This document shows, piece after piece, positions 34,396-44,635 of a stretch of 64,000 bases of DNA. Positions within the stretch are counted from its first letter, which is position 1. Every line of letters starts with the position of its first letter. The position numbers and the translations under genes are program-made. The DNA lies in NCBI RefSeq assembly GCF_002561455.1, contig NZ_NTUP01000001.1:25388-89387 (forward strand). The letters are read 5' to 3'. The DNA is from Bacillus sp. AFS015802 (GTDB lineage: Bacteria > Bacillota > Bacilli > Bacillales > Bacillaceae_B). The notes below the pieces were generated by a model. It was not told the DNA's origin. It did no database searches and saw only the letters and a program-made list of their open reading frames with translations.

Positions 34396-35590
34396 GTTGA
34401 CTACCTCCCAATAACTCTTTTACTTGTTCAACATCCTTGTCTCCCCTGCCAGACAGACAAATAACAATTGACTCCTCCTTAGGCATTTTTCTGGCTAATT
34501 CAACTGCATAGGCAATGGCATGGGAGCTTTCGAGTGCCGGAATGATTCCTTCGGTCCTGGATAATTGCTTAAATGCATCCAGCGCTTCACTGTCAGTAAC
34601 GGATGAATAGCGCACCCTGTCAATTTCCTTTAAGTAACTGTGCTCCGGTCCCACTCCGGGGTAGTCAAGCCCCGCAGAAATCGAATGAGCTTCCTGTATT
34701 TGACCGTCATCGTTTTGAAGCAGGTACATCATGCTTCCATGAAGGATACCGACGGAACCCTTCGTTAATGTCGCAGCATGCTTTTCTGTTTCAACACCGC
34801 TTCCCGCTGCTTCTACCCCGTAAAGCTCCACTTCCTTATCTTCAATGAACGGGTGAAACATTCCCATGGCATTGCTTCCCCCTCCAACACAAGCAACAAT
34901 GGCATTCGGCAGCCTCTTTTCTTTCTCGAAAAATTGTTTCCTGGTTTCTTTTCCGATGACACTTTGGAAGTCACGGACCATTTTGGGAAATGGGTGTGGT
35001 CCCAAAACGGACCCCATTATATAGTGAGTATCCTCTACATTGGCAACCCAGTAACGAAGCGCTTCATTGACGGCGTCCTTCAATGTGGCACTGCCCTGGG
35101 TGACGCTGATTACCTTCGCTCCGAGCAACTCCATCCTGAATACGTTGAGCTTCTGCCTGCGGATATCTTCCGCACCCATGAAAATGACACAATCGAGATT
35201 TAGTAAAGCACATACGGTTGCGGTTGCGACCCCGTGCTGACCGGCTCCAGTTTCTGCTACGACTTTTCTTTTTCCCATTCTTTCAGCAAGCAGAGCCTGG
35301 CCGACCGTGTTGTTGATTTTATGCGCACCGGTGTGATTAAGATCTTCCCGTTTCAAATAGATTTTGGCTCCACCAATTTGTCTACTAAGATTCTCAGCAA
35401 AGTAGAGAGGATTTTCCCTTCCTACATAATCCTTTAAATAACTTTGCAGCTTCTCTTGAAAATGTTCATCCTTGACTGCTTCATCATAAGCGGACTCGAG
35501 TTCCTGAACGGCTTTCATCAACGACTCCGGAACGAATCTTCCTCCGAATTGTCCGAATAATCCTTTTTGATCGGGTTGTGCATATAACAT
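34388..35590 (-). CDS. trpB: Tryptophan synthase beta subunit
   Basis: PLP enzyme joining indole and serine into tryptophan. It has 400 residues, with the PLP Lys91 in [11 protein letters not shown] and the phosphate-binding loop [10 protein letters not shown]. Start: GGAGG is seven bases before ATG 35590; the in-frame GTG and ATG codons just upstream overlap the ribosome binding site. The length equals B. subtilis TrpB. Confidence 0.97.
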   Translation of the reverse strand: MLYAQPDQKGLFGQFGGRFVPESLMKAVQELESAYDEAVKDEHFQEKLQSYLKDYVGRENPLYFAENLSRQIGGAKIYLKREDLNHTGAHKINNTVGQALLAERMGKRKVVAETGAGQHGVATATVCALLNLDCVIFMGAEDIRRQKLNVFRMELLGAKVISVTQGSATLKDAVNEALRYWVANVEDTHYIMGSVLGPHPFPKMVRDFQSVIGKETRKQFFEKEKRLPNAIVACVGGGSNAMGMFHPFIEDKEVELYGVEAAGSGVETEKHAATLTKGSVGILHGSMMYLLQNDDGQIQEAHSISAGLDYPGVGPEHSYLKEIDRVRYSSVTDSEALDAFKQLSRTEGIIPALESSHAIAYAVELARKMPKEESIVICLSGRGDKDVEQVKELLGGSQHG

Positions 35591-35619
35591 CTTCATTCCT
35601 CCATTCACTCATTTTAAGA

Positions 35620-36225
35620 CTAGACTGATTTCGCTTCCCTAATAAATGACTCTATCTTTAACCGGTCCTTCCTTCCATCCGTCTCCACCCCGCTCGATAC
35701 ATCCACCATATAGGGACGGACTTTCGTGATTGCTTCCCTTACATTATCAGGATTGAGTCCCCCTGCTAGGATCAGCTGTTGAGGGAAACTTCCCGCATCC
35801 ACATAATCCCAATTAAATGTCGTTCCATTCCCCCCTCGATAAGGTCCCTTTCCACTATCCAACAAGATGATTCCACCAGGACATTGATCGATCCCGTATA
35901 TATCTTCTTTTTCTTTTACCGAAATCACCTTGATGTATGGAAGATCGAGATCTTCCGCGAAAAACACTGATTCATCCCCATGAAGTTGCACATAATCGAG
36001 ATTCACCGTTCTATAGATTTCTTTCAGCTTTTCTTTCGATTCATTCACAAACACTCCGATCTTCCATATATGAGCAGGGAGTGAAGCACTGATCCGGGCT
36101 GCTGATTCCACATCAATCCTTCTTTTGCTATCAGCGAAAACAAATCCTACTGCATCAGCCCCGGCTTCGATTGCCCAGCGAGCTTCCTCCTCCCGCCTGA
36201 TGCCACATACCTTTACTTTCGTCAT
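35620..36225 (-). CDS. trpF: Phosphoribosylanthranilate isomerase
   Basis: Third step of the tryptophan branch. 201 residues. Catalytic Cys in VKVCGIRREEEA and Asp in GGIILLDSGKGPYRGG are intact, and AGGLNPDNV supplies the phosphate site. It starts two bases after trpC. Confidence 0.96.
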   Translation of the reverse strand: MTKVKVCGIRREEEARWAIEAGADAVGFVFADSKRRIDVESAARISASLPAHIWKIGVFVNESKEKLKEIYRTVNLDYVQLHGDESVFFAEDLDLPYIKVISVKEKEDIYGIDQCPGGIILLDSGKGPYRGGNGTTFNWDYVDAGSFPQQLILAGGLNPDNVREAITKVRPYMVDVSSGVETDGRKDRLKIESFIREAKSV

Positions 36226-36227
36226 TT

Positions 36228-37010
36228 TTATCGCGCCTTTCTCACTTGCAGTGCTGAGAGGGCAGCCGCAGGTTCATCACTTCTCATTAACGTTTCACCA
36301 ACAAGGACTCCCTGTGCCCCTGCATCTCTCACTTTCCGGCAATCGTTTTCATCTCTTATCCCACTTTCGCTGATGAGTACCACATCCATCCCCTTCACCA
36401 TCCCGGCCAGTGATTCAGTAATGAGAAGATCCACTTCGAAGGTTTTCAGATTCCGATTGTTGACTCCAATGATGAATGCGCCTAGATCCAGCGCCTGCTT
36501 CATTTCTTCTTCATCATGGACCTCCACCAGAACCTCAAGGCCACGCTTCGCTGCATAATGATATAATTCTTTCAATCTGTTAAACGGCAAGGCAGCTACG
36601 ATTAATAGGATGACATCCGCTCCCGCATCTTGAGCTCGGTCGATCTGGATTTCATCAATGATGAAGTCTTTACAAAGAATCGGAATCGATACAGCACTGC
36701 GGACATTTGCGAGATCCTCCATTCTTCCTTTAAAGAACGGTGTATCGGTCAGAACGGATATGGCGCACGCTCCTGCATCTTCGTAGGTCACAGCCTGTAA
36801 GACCGGATCCACCTCGGTGTGTATGTCTCCTTTGGATGGGGATGCCCGCTTTATTTCTGCTATCACTTGGAGCGCCGAAGCAGATTTTAACGATTCATAT
36901 AGGGATGGGACCGGTATCCTTTTAGAATGATAGGATTTATAGCCTTCACGTTTTAGCTCAGTCACTTCTTCTTTCTTTTTTTCAAGTATGGTCTCCAGGA
37001 TAGTGGACAA
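36228..37010 (-). CDS. trpC: Indole-3-glycerol-phosphate synthase
   Basis: 260-residue TIM barrel. Catalytic Lys in VIAEIKRASPSKG and CKDFIID, Glu in VEVHDEEEM, Asn in IIGVNNRNLKTF, and Ser in ISESGI are all present. The TTG start at 37010 directly follows the trpD stop codon. Confidence 0.96.
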   Translation of the reverse strand: MSTILETILEKKKEEVTELKREGYKSYHSKRIPVPSLYESLKSASALQVIAEIKRASPSKGDIHTEVDPVLQAVTYEDAGACAISVLTDTPFFKGRMEDLANVRSAVSIPILCKDFIIDEIQIDRAQDAGADVILLIVAALPFNRLKELYHYAAKRGLEVLVEVHDEEEMKQALDLGAFIIGVNNRNLKTFEVDLLITESLAGMVKGMDVVLISESGIRDENDCRKVRDAGAQGVLVGETLMRSDEPAAALSALQVRKAR

Positions 37011-38036
37011 TCAAATCACCTGCTTTCGTCGTTGTTGGCTATAGTGAACAAGGGAGGTCAGTGCACCCTTTGCCCGCCCGCTTTCAATACTTTCCCTGGC
37101 AAGCTTTACACCTTCGGAAAACGTCGACGCTTTACCATGTGCGAACAATGCGATCCCTGCGTTGAATAGGACCGTATCCATATAGGATCCTTCTTTTCCT
37201 TGTAAGACGTCCTGTAAGATGCGGGCGTTGTCCCTGGCATCTCCCCCTCTTATTTCTTGCAGGGAATAAGAAGGAAGGCCAACTTCCTCACCTGATAACG
37301 TAAAGGAGCTGATCTTTCCATTTTCCAACAGGACAAGATGGTTTTCACCTGCCAGAGAGGCTTCATCCATGTGGTCTGCACCATTTAGGACGATGGCCCG
37401 TTTTCTTCCCAATTCATGCAAAACCTTTGCCATTGTTTCTAATTTGTCTCTTCTATACACTCCGACCAGCTGGGTATCTAATTGAACCGGATTTGTTAGT
37501 GGACCAATGAGATTAAAGATGGTCGGGATTTTCAGTTCCTTTCGCACACTCATGATTTTTTTCAGACCTGAATGAATATGCGGGGCATATAGAAAAGCAA
37601 TATTGGTTTCATTCAGCAAACTTTCGACTTCTTTTGCCTGGAAGTCTAGGGATACGCCAAGTTTCTCTAACACATCTGCACTTCCCGTTTTGCTTGAGAT
37701 GCTCCTATTTCCGTGCTTTGCAACCTTGACCCCTGCACCAGCCAGGACGAATGCACTCGTGGTACTGATATTAAAGCTCTGGGAACCATCTCCGCCCGTT
37801 CCGCAGTTATCCAGCACCCCCGATAAATTACTTGTAATCGGCATCGCTTTCTCTCTCAGCACTTCTACGAGTGCCGTCATTTCATCGACGGTTTCCCCCT
37901 TCATTTTCAAAAGGGTCAGGAAACAGGCAATTTGACTCTCCGTTGTTTCGTCAAGGAGCAGTTCCTGAGCAGCTCTCCTCATCTCATCTCTCTCCAATGA
38001 ATGACCGTTAGATAACGTTTGTAGATAGTTTTTCAC
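37011..38036 (-). CDS. trpD: Anthranilate phosphoribosyltransferase
   Basis: 341 residues. The PRPP-binding loop DNCGTGGDGSQSFNIST and the KHGNRSISSKTGSADVLE motif are both intact. Its start overlaps the 3' end of trpG by 29 bases, which couples translation. Confidence 0.96.
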   Translation of the reverse strand: MKNYLQTLSNGHSLERDEMRRAAQELLLDETTESQIACFLTLLKMKGETVDEMTALVEVLREKAMPITSNLSGVLDNCGTGGDGSQSFNISTTSAFVLAGAGVKVAKHGNRSISSKTGSADVLEKLGVSLDFQAKEVESLLNETNIAFLYAPHIHSGLKKIMSVRKELKIPTIFNLIGPLTNPVQLDTQLVGVYRRDKLETMAKVLHELGRKRAIVLNGADHMDEASLAGENHLVLLENGKISSFTLSGEEVGLPSYSLQEIRGGDARDNARILQDVLQGKEGSYMDTVLFNAGIALFAHGKASTFSEGVKLARESIESGRAKGALTSLVHYSQQRRKQVI

Positions 38037-38619
38037 GGTTATTCTCCTTTCTCATCTCTTCTAAAAAGTTTTGAATGATTTTTTTACCTGTTTTCGTCCC
38101 GATGGATTCCGGGTGAAATTGAACCCCGAACAGAGGATTCCTCCTATGCTTTATGGCCATGATCTCACCGTCATCCATCGAATGGGCGACCTCTTCTAAA
38201 GGCGGCGGCAAGGTCCCTTTCTTAATCACCAATGAGTGATATCTCATCACCTCTAATGGTTGAGGCAGATATTCGAATACTCCGCTGCCATTATGTTTTA
38301 TAAGGGAGGTCTTACCATGCATCACCTTCCCTGCAATTTCAATGGTTGCCCCAAATGCGGCTCCGATTGCTTGATGTCCTAAGCACACACCGAGAATTGG
38401 CACGCTAGCGTGAAGATTCTGGATAATCGAGGTGCAAATACCCGCATTTTCCGGCTTTCCGGGTCCCGGTGAAAGAATGATCCCCGCAGGATTCAGTTTT
38501 CTGATCTCGTTCAATGTAATCTCGTCATTTCTCTTGACGACTACTCTTTCACCAAGCTCTTCTATATATTGATACAGGTTATACGTAAACGAATCGTAGT
38601 TATCAATGAGTAAAATCAT
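38008..38619 (-). CDS. trpG: Anthranilate synthase glutamine amidotransferase
   Basis: Class I glutamine amidotransferase, 203 residues. Nucleophile Cys79 in PILGVCLGHQAIG, with His and Glu in FGVQFHPESI; LSPGPGKPENAG marks the TrpG/PabA group. The start overlaps the trpE stop as ATGA. In B. subtilis this subunit is encoded in the folate operon and shared with PabB; here it belongs to the trp operon, so it may be dedicated to TrpE or still serve both. Confidence 0.95.
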   Translation of the reverse strand: MILLIDNYDSFTYNLYQYIEELGERVVVKRNDEITLNEIRKLNPAGIILSPGPGKPENAGICTSIIQNLHASVPILGVCLGHQAIGAAFGATIEIAGKVMHGKTSLIKHNGSGVFEYLPQPLEVMRYHSLVIKKGTLPPPLEEVAHSMDDGEIMAIKHRRNPLFGVQFHPESIGTKTGKKIIQNFLEEMRKENNREKLSTNVI

Positions 38620-40013
38620 CCTGTTACCTCCAACAATGATTTTGCTTTATTCAGAGTCTCTTCATACTCACTCAGAGGATCTGAATCAAAGACAATCCCT
38701 GCCCCTGCTTGAACATTCGCTACGCCATCTTTCAGGACCATCGTACGGATTGCCAGGGCAAAGTCCAGATTCCCGTTGATCCCTATATAGCCGACAGCAC
38801 CTGAGTACACTCCCCGCTTCGTCGTTTCAAGCTCATTGATGATCTGCATCGCCCTGATTTTTGGTGCCCCGCTGACCGTGCCTGCAGGTAAACAGCTTGT
38901 CAGGGCTTCAAGTGGGGCCACAGCTTCCCGTAATTCCCCCTTTACCTCTGAAACGATATGCATGACATATTTATATCTTTCAATGGTCAAGTACTTTGAT
39001 AAATAGATAGAGCCGATTTCACAAATCCTTCCCAGATCATTCCTTCCTAAATCTACGAGCATCCGATGTTCTGCAATCTCTTTTTCATCTGATAACAATT
39101 CGTTCTCAAGCTCCCGATCTTCATCAGCTGTTTCCCCTCTCCGCCTTGTTCCCGCTATCGGATTCGTTGTGATCTGATTTCCCTGGACCTTCAACATGCT
39201 TTCCGGCGACGCCCCCAAAATGACATAGTCTTCGAAGTCAATGAAGAACATATAGGGGGAAGGGTTGGATTTTCTCAAACTCCGATAAAAAGTGAATGGG
39301 TCGCCCGAGAACGATGCCCTGAGCCTTTGAGAAAGCACCACTTGAAAGATTTCTCCTTCTCTTATCGACTGCTTTGCCCTTTCCACCTTTTTCAAGAATT
39401 CATCTTTCGACGTGTGGGCATGAAAGGAAAGCTGATTCAGTTTTTTGGGGTGAGTGTCTAAATATACATTGGACAGCTCAGCTTCGACCCCTTTCACTTT
39501 TTCCTGCAGGTTTTCATCCCGACCTTCTGTCCACCCGTTCATGACAACGATGGTTACTTTATGTTCAAGATGATCGAAAACGATGACTTTCTCATAAAAC
39601 ATCAGGTGAATGTCCGGCATCTCCAATTCATCAGGGGGAGTGTCGCCGATTTTCTCGTATTGCCTGATGACGTCATATCCCAGGTATCCGATGCCTCCAC
39701 CTGTAAACGGAAAGGGTACACCCTCCATGGGGTGATGGGGTATCAGGTCTTGAATCATCTCAATGGGATCCCCTGTCCGTACCTCTATTTGACCGGAAGA
39801 GGTTTGGATAAATTGCACATTATTTCCATACGCCTTACATTCCAAGAACGGATCGCTTCCCACAAAGGAATATCGACCGGATTGTTCGTGTTTCAGTGAA
39901 CTCTCCAATAAGAATTTTTTCTTTCCCTTCAGTGATTGAAAGAGGGATATAGGAGTGTACATATCTCCATTCAATTCCTTCACCACATAATTCAATTCTC
40001 TCTGCATCTGCAT
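38616..40013 (-). CDS. trpE: Anthranilate synthase component I
   Basis: Chorismate to anthranilate, 465 residues. N-terminal regulatory domain ([18 protein letters not shown], with the Trp-binding Ser) and C-terminal chorismate-binding domain with [25 protein letters not shown] and [11 protein letters not shown] are all present. The open frame continues far upstream into the T-box leader, but AGGAGG six bases before ATG 40013 fixes the start. Confidence 0.96.
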   Translation of the reverse strand: MQMQRELNYVVKELNGDMYTPISLFQSLKGKKKFLLESSLKHEQSGRYSFVGSDPFLECKAYGNNVQFIQTSSGQIEVRTGDPIEMIQDLIPHHPMEGVPFPFTGGGIGYLGYDVIRQYEKIGDTPPDELEMPDIHLMFYEKVIVFDHLEHKVTIVVMNGWTEGRDENLQEKVKGVEAELSNVYLDTHPKKLNQLSFHAHTSKDEFLKKVERAKQSIREGEIFQVVLSQRLRASFSGDPFTFYRSLRKSNPSPYMFFIDFEDYVILGASPESMLKVQGNQITTNPIAGTRRRGETADEDRELENELLSDEKEIAEHRMLVDLGRNDLGRICEIGSIYLSKYLTIERYKYVMHIVSEVKGELREAVAPLEALTSCLPAGTVSGAPKIRAMQIINELETTKRGVYSGAVGYIGINGNLDFALAIRTMVLKDGVANVQAGAGIVFDSDPLSEYEETLNKAKSLLEVTG

Positions 40014-40048
40014 TTCTATGCCTCCTATTCCCATTTTAAAAAATCCAT

Positions 40049-40325
40049 AAAAAAAGTCCCCTATGAACAGAAAAATCCGTTCATAGAGGACGATGCTGAC
40101 CGCGGTGCCACCTCTGATTGGGATACGTATCTGTACCCCCTCTTGATTCAAGTACGGGGCTTATCACCCGATACTCTATCCCTTTAACGGCGGAATCCCG
40201 TACGACCCTACTTTTATTCAGGTCATCTCTCATAAGTCCATTCCAGACAAGCTATCATGCTAAGGTCTCACCATCCTTAACTCCCTGTTATGCATCACTT
40301 GAATGTACTCCTCTTATTCAACGAT
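40049..40325 (-). promoter_or_regulatory. Promoter-distal (second) trp T-box leader
   Basis: The second of two tandem tRNA-Trp-sensing leaders, nearest trpE. The T-box antiterminator AGGTGGCACCGCGG is at 40100-40114 (complement). The terminator pairs GTCCTCTATGAACG with CAGTTCATAGGGGAC-like sequence and ends in T7 (40049-40092). Stem I has AGGAGTA, and the specifier reads GAA-UGG-ACU with UGG at 40238-40240 (complement CCA). Confidence 0.95.
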
Positions 40326-40342
40326 TTATCGCTATTTGATTA

Positions 40343-40645
40343 TAAAAAAAAGGCATCCCAAATCCATTTACACAATGTAAAGGACGAGATACCCGTGGTG
40401 CCACCTTTGTTGACTGCCTCCGCAGTCCACTCAATCGTATCGAAGCAGGATGCTTGAATACGCGTCTTTTATAACGATAAGACATTCGCCAAAGCCTACT
40501 CCCATCGGTTTCGGATTGGAGGCTCGGAAGTCCATTCCCTAAGGTCGATCACACTGGTTCACACCACCCACCAGCTCTCTTTTAGTGTCGATCAGAGGTA
40601 CTCCTCTTCGTCAAAGCCATTCGCTCATTTAATTAATTGTTTATT
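40343..40645 (-). promoter_or_regulatory. Promoter-proximal (first) trp T-box leader
   Basis: A complete second T-box unit immediately upstream: T-box AAAGGTGGCACCACGG at 40392-40408 (complement), terminator 40343-40395 with T8, stem I with AGGAGTA and AGAGAGCTGGTG, and specifier GGGAA-UGG-ACUUCC with UGG at 40532-40534 (complement CCA). Both leaders must antiterminate before trpE is transcribed. Confidence 0.95.
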
Positions 40646-40674
40646 ATACTAATCTCTTTCTGGCACGATGTCAA
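40646..40674 (-). promoter_or_regulatory. SigA promoter of the trp operon
   Basis: Consensus -35 TTGACA (40669-40674) and TAGTAT (40646-40651) with 17 bases between them, on the minus strand, directly ahead of the first T-box. Confidence 0.85.
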
Positions 40675-40715
40675 CCATTTCTATAAAAATAATATTCAGC
40701 ATGGTGGTAAATGGT

Positions 40716-41573
40716 TCACACAATGGTGATCATCATTGAATCGCATACAGGCTCATAGCCGATTTCCATATAGATTTTGTTGGAGGTAGGATTGTCCAGA
40801 TCCGTATACAGAGAACAAAAGGAATGATCCTTCAGTAAAAGGCGGCTCAGTTCTGCTACAACCGAAGATGCGTAACCTTTCTTCCTAAATTCAGATGGGG
40901 TATAAACGAAATTTACGGTAATGCCGTTTTCCGTTCTCCTTGCCGCCCTTGCCATGGAAACAGGCTTTCCGTCCACTTCCCAAAAGAACACATATGGTTC
41001 ATTTTGAATCATATCCTTCGCCCTTTTAAGCGCTTCATCTCCAGCCATGGATATCACTTCGGTATCTGCTACAAATTCACTGATCCACTTTGCCAACAGT
41101 TCCTCCTGCCCTGAACGCACGGGAACCATTTTCCCTCTGCTTATCCTTATATCCTTCACCTTATTCAATTGGTATACACGCTGGTTCATACGGATGCTGA
41201 AGCTCTCTCCTGTCACGTGGCACCAGCCATGAGTCATTTGAAGTGCTGTTTCCTTTTCAGCTACAAAACCGGGAATCGTTACTTGATATTTCTCACAATA
41301 ATCTTTGAGCTGCAAGGCTATACCCGCTATCTCTTCTTTACCCACTTTCAGCGTACACACAAGATAATGGGGAGGAGTCATGATGAATGAACCTGCCACC
41401 GCCCCCTCCTCATTTTCCACTAAAAGAAGGAGCGGATCTTTATATTTGTCACTCGTTTTCATTGTGTTCAGTAACCCCAAAGGCAGATTATTCGCTGCTT
41501 CATCCTCCATAAGAAGAGAATGAACCTTATCATGGAAGGCTGTTGGATCCTTATACTCTACCAGCTTATACAT
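40716..41573 (-). CDS. GNAT-family acetyltransferase
   Basis: 285 residues. A poorly conserved N-terminal half precedes a C-terminal GNAT domain: FFWEVDGKPVSMARAARR, then NFVYTPSEFRKKGYASSVVA holding the acetyl-CoA loop, and LYTDLDNPTSNKIYMEIGY. This two-part shape is that of Bacillus acetyltransferases of unknown substrate. It lies downstream of the desaturase-like gene on the same strand, 48 bases apart, and may be cotranscribed. Confidence 0.85.
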   Translation of the reverse strand: MYKLVEYKDPTAFHDKVHSLLMEDEAANNLPLGLLNTMKTSDKYKDPLLLLVENEEGAVAGSFIMTPPHYLVCTLKVGKEEIAGIALQLKDYCEKYQVTIPGFVAEKETALQMTHGWCHVTGESFSIRMNQRVYQLNKVKDIRISRGKMVPVRSGQEELLAKWISEFVADTEVISMAGDEALKRAKDMIQNEPYVFFWEVDGKPVSMARAARRTENGITVNFVYTPSEFRKKGYASSVVAELSRLLLKDHSFCSLYTDLDNPTSNKIYMEIGYEPVCDSMMITIV

Positions 41574-41621
41574 ATTATCACCCCACCCGAACTTTCGACA
41601 TACATGACCGGGATTCCTGCT

Positions 41622-43118
41622 TTATTTCGGAAGCTTTTTTCCTGTGATGGAGTGAAAGACGTGGTAACCGCTCACAGACACTCCGATTGTCCCTGCCCCG
41701 GGAAAGACCGAGTCCCCGCACATCCAGATGTTCTCCAGGGGTGTCCTATGGGAAAGACTGTTGAAGAGAGCATGATCGACCGTCTGGGGGAAACCGCCGA
41801 CGATCCCCCCTGGCCGGCCCGTGAATCGTTCCCATGCGCCAGGGGCACCAGGATAAGTATCTGCAAGACCATCCCTTAAAAAGGGTATGATCGTTTCCAA
41901 AGCCTCCATCATTTTCTCTTGAAGAGTGACCTTGTAAGAATCGTATTTCTCTTTGGTATTCCAATTTTCCAATTTCGTGTGAGTGGAAACCGTCATCGTA
42001 CGGAATCCTTCCGGGGCACGCTTCCGGTCATTTGGATGGGATAATGATAAGAAGAGATGATCCCCTTCTGTCATATTTCCCGCAGGGCTTGTGCAAATTT
42101 GCGAAAACAATGGCAGAGTGTCAGGCAGTGCCTCTTCTTTCAGTAACATATACAGAGACATGGTCCCCCACACAGCTTCCCTATCTTTTCCTTTCAGGTA
42201 AGCTTCAAGCTTAGGAGAATATTTGGAATGAAACAGAGTCCCCAGGGACTGGACCGGGACATTACAGACAACATGGTTTGCGTGATATTCATTCCCCCTG
42301 TGATCTAAAACGATCCATCTCTGATGTTCATCATCACGGTCGATGCTAACCACTTTTCTCCCTAATGTGGCTTTGGCCCCATATGAAACCGATGCCTGAA
42401 CAAGGCTTTCGGCTATCCGATATAACCCGCCTTCAAGGTAGAAGGCTCCTTCATGATAAATATCCAGTGCCAGGCATCCCAGTAATAATGAACACTCATC
42501 GCTTTTCACCTGCATGCTGTCAATCAGCTGCCCATCAATGAAATGCTTGAAGGAGGAGTGGGAGTGAAGGTCGTGCTTTTCAAGCAGGTGAAGCATCGTT
42601 TTCTGAAATGCCGGAAGGAGGGTGAGCGACCCGGGATGCAGACTCATTGTGAGTTCCGTCCACTCTCTTACCGTTTTAAGGGGAAGAATGGGCAGTGATC
42701 CCATCAGTTTACGTATTTCCTTCGCCATCCTGTATACGTCGCGAAAAAAAGAGCCCAAACGACCTGATATTTCAGGGAATGCTTTCTTCAACTCATTTAC
42801 ATGCCTTCCCCGGTTCCGGTGAAAGGTCAGGGTTCTGTCCGGAAGGTGAACATCCATCACCCGATCGAGGAGCTGATTCGATGGCGATTCCATGCCCAGG
42901 TACCTGAAGATACGCTCGTGAATCCCTCCTTTTTCGAATCCCATGCCAAGGGTTGCCCCGACAGGATAAAGAGCCTTTCCGCGTTGGAACTTCCCGGCAC
43001 AGCCTCCCCATTCCCTTGAAGCTTCAAGGACCTGTACCTGATGACCGGCACTTCCAAGAAGGGCGGCGGCAGTCAATCCCCCGATCCCTCCACCAACAAC
43101 GACTACTGAATTCTTCAT
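41622..43118 (-). CDS. Phytoene-desaturase-like FAD-dependent oxidoreductase
   Basis: 498 residues. The N-terminal dinucleotide-binding motif VVVGGGIGGLTAAALLG is followed by LEASREWGGCAGKF, and the C-terminal FAD segment MCGDSVFPGAGTIGVSVSGY is of the CrtI/CrtN type. It could desaturate or isomerise a carotenoid, but no crt synthase or glycosyltransferase gene is adjacent, so the substrate is uncertain. The local sequence is more GC-rich than neighbouring genes and has long open frames on the other strand. Confidence 0.85.
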   Translation of the reverse strand: MKNSVVVVGGGIGGLTAAALLGSAGHQVQVLEASREWGGCAGKFQRGKALYPVGATLGMGFEKGGIHERIFRYLGMESPSNQLLDRVMDVHLPDRTLTFHRNRGRHVNELKKAFPEISGRLGSFFRDVYRMAKEIRKLMGSLPILPLKTVREWTELTMSLHPGSLTLLPAFQKTMLHLLEKHDLHSHSSFKHFIDGQLIDSMQVKSDECSLLLGCLALDIYHEGAFYLEGGLYRIAESLVQASVSYGAKATLGRKVVSIDRDDEHQRWIVLDHRGNEYHANHVVCNVPVQSLGTLFHSKYSPKLEAYLKGKDREAVWGTMSLYMLLKEEALPDTLPLFSQICTSPAGNMTEGDHLFLSLSHPNDRKRAPEGFRTMTVSTHTKLENWNTKEKYDSYKVTLQEKMMEALETIIPFLRDGLADTYPGAPGAWERFTGRPGGIVGGFPQTVDHALFNSLSHRTPLENIWMCGDSVFPGAGTIGVSVSGYHVFHSITGKKLPK

Positions 43119-43173
43119 ATTTCTTCACCCAATCCTGCTATTCTTACTCTAAAATGTACTCCTTTCCCCCTTA

Positions 43174-43205
43174 AAAGACAAAAACGGATGGGTTAAACCC
43201 ATCCA
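43174..43205 (-). terminator. Terminator overlapping the panF stop codon
   Basis: GGATGGGTT and AACCCATCC (43186-43204) form a 9-bp stem around one base, followed leftward by GTTTTTGTCTTTT. The last codons and TAA of panF lie inside the hairpin. Confidence 0.8.
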
Positions 43206-44635
43206 TCCGGCTGATGTTTCGATTGTGTGGCCAATGATACCAATACGTATACGAATAGTGATAGGAGGATCGGAAAGACCACTGTATGCATATCCAGAAA
43301 GTCCGGCGCAAAGCTGTGGAATAAAATATACGAGACAAGGCCGGAAATCATTGATGCCAACGCACCATGCCCATTCCCCCTTTTCCAGTAAAGCCCGAGT
43401 ACGATCGGCCAAATAAAAACGGCTTCAAGGCCTCCGAAAGAAAATAAATTAAGCCATATGATCAATTCAGGCGGACTCAATGCCATAAGAAATACAAGTA
43501 TCCCGGTTACACTCGTCACCCAAAGACTGATCTTCTTAATCTGTTTTTCCTTGGCATCCTTATTGATGAAGTTCATATAAACATCTTTCACGATTGCAGA
43601 TGATACAATCAACAACAAAGAATCCACTGTCGACATGATGGCTGCCATTGGAGCTGCCAGTACAATTCCAGCAAGCCACGGGGGAAGCACCTCAAGCGCA
43701 AGGAGTGGCATGACTTTATCCGCTACTTCGATTCCCGGGACCACGACTCTTGCCAGAACACCGATGAGATGCATGCCAAGCATGATCGAGCCAACGACGA
43801 TCGTACCGATTATCAAGGCCCTGTGCAGGGAACGGGAATTTTTATAGCTCATGGCCCGGACCGCTACTTGGGGAAGTCCTACGACCCCCACTCCGACCAA
43901 GATCCAAAACGATGAAATATACCTTGCGCTCAGCTCACCGTTCGGCCCATGAGGACTTATTAAATTGGGGTTTTCAGCCTGCAACTCCAGCATGATTTTT
44001 TCCATCCCCCCGCCGGCCATGATGGTGGCGATGAGCAGGATGATGGTACCTCCAAGCATGACAACGCCCTGTACTGCATCGGTGATCGCAACCGCGCGGA
44101 AACCTCCGATGACCACATAGACAAGAACGGATACGGCAAAAAGGAATAGAGCCGCTTCATAGCTTAGTCCTGTCAATGATTCAATGAGCCTGGCGCCCCC
44201 TACCCACTGGGCAATCATCGCAGAAAACAAGAACAAGATGATACTGACTGCAGACAGGATGGTAATCTTGTTGCTACCGTATCGTCCCTGTAAATAATCA
44301 ATCAAGGTAACGGCTTTATATTTCCTGGACATGATGGCAAACTTTTTACCCAGTACAAGGAGAACAAAGTATCCTGTCACCACCTGGCTCATGGCAAGAA
44401 GCACCCATGATAACCCATATGTATATGCAGCACCCGGACCACCGATGAAGCTGCTGGCACTTCCGTATGTCGCAACCATCGTCATCGCCAGGATAAACCC
44501 TCCGAGCTGCCGGCTCCCGAGAAAATATTCCTGTACAAACGAGTCTGATCGGCTTACACTTCTAGCCGTATAAACCCCCACTAAGAAAATCAAAACCAAA
44601 AAGGCAAAGAGGGGAATCAATGCCATACTATTCAT
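43193..44635 (-). CDS. panF: Sodium/pantothenate symporter
   Basis: Solute:sodium symporter of the PanF group, 480 residues and about 13 helices. Family features include YFLGSRQLGGFILAMTMVATYGSASSF split over helices 2-3, GGFRAVAITDAVQGVVM and MSTVDSLLLIVSSAIVKD. Adjacency to yhdT, as in E. coli, supports pantothenate as substrate, a precursor of CoA. ATG 44635 overlaps the yhdT stop by eight bases; earlier in-frame ATGs lie within yhdT. Confidence 0.9.
   Translation of the reverse strand: MNSMALIPLFAFLVLIFLVGVYTARSVSRSDSFVQEYFLGSRQLGGFILAMTMVATYGSASSFIGGPGAAYTYGLSWVLLAMSQVVTGYFVLLVLGKKFAIMSRKYKAVTLIDYLQGRYGSNKITILSAVSIILFLFSAMIAQWVGGARLIESLTGLSYEAALFLFAVSVLVYVVIGGFRAVAITDAVQGVVMLGGTIILLIATIMAGGGMEKIMLELQAENPNLISPHGPNGELSARYISSFWILVGVGVVGLPQVAVRAMSYKNSRSLHRALIIGTIVVGSIMLGMHLIGVLARVVVPGIEVADKVMPLLALEVLPPWLAGIVLAAPMAAIMSTVDSLLLIVSSAIVKDVYMNFINKDAKEKQIKKISLWVTSVTGILVFLMALSPPELIIWLNLFSFGGLEAVFIWPIVLGLYWKRGNGHGALASMISGLVSYILFHSFAPDFLDMHTVVFPILLSLFVYVLVSLATQSKHQPDGWV

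Noticed and set aside
40014..40151. N-terminal extension of TrpE into the leader
   Set aside because: The open frame runs through the T-box terminator, and AGGAGG sits exactly before ATG 40013.
40014..40700. TRAP binding site (repeated GAG/UAG) before trpE
   Set aside because: No regular GAG/UAG series; both leaders are T-boxes.
42590..43180. Several long plus-strand open frames opposite the desaturase-like gene
   Set aside because: They mirror the codon structure of a GC-richer gene and have no start signals or recognisable motifs.
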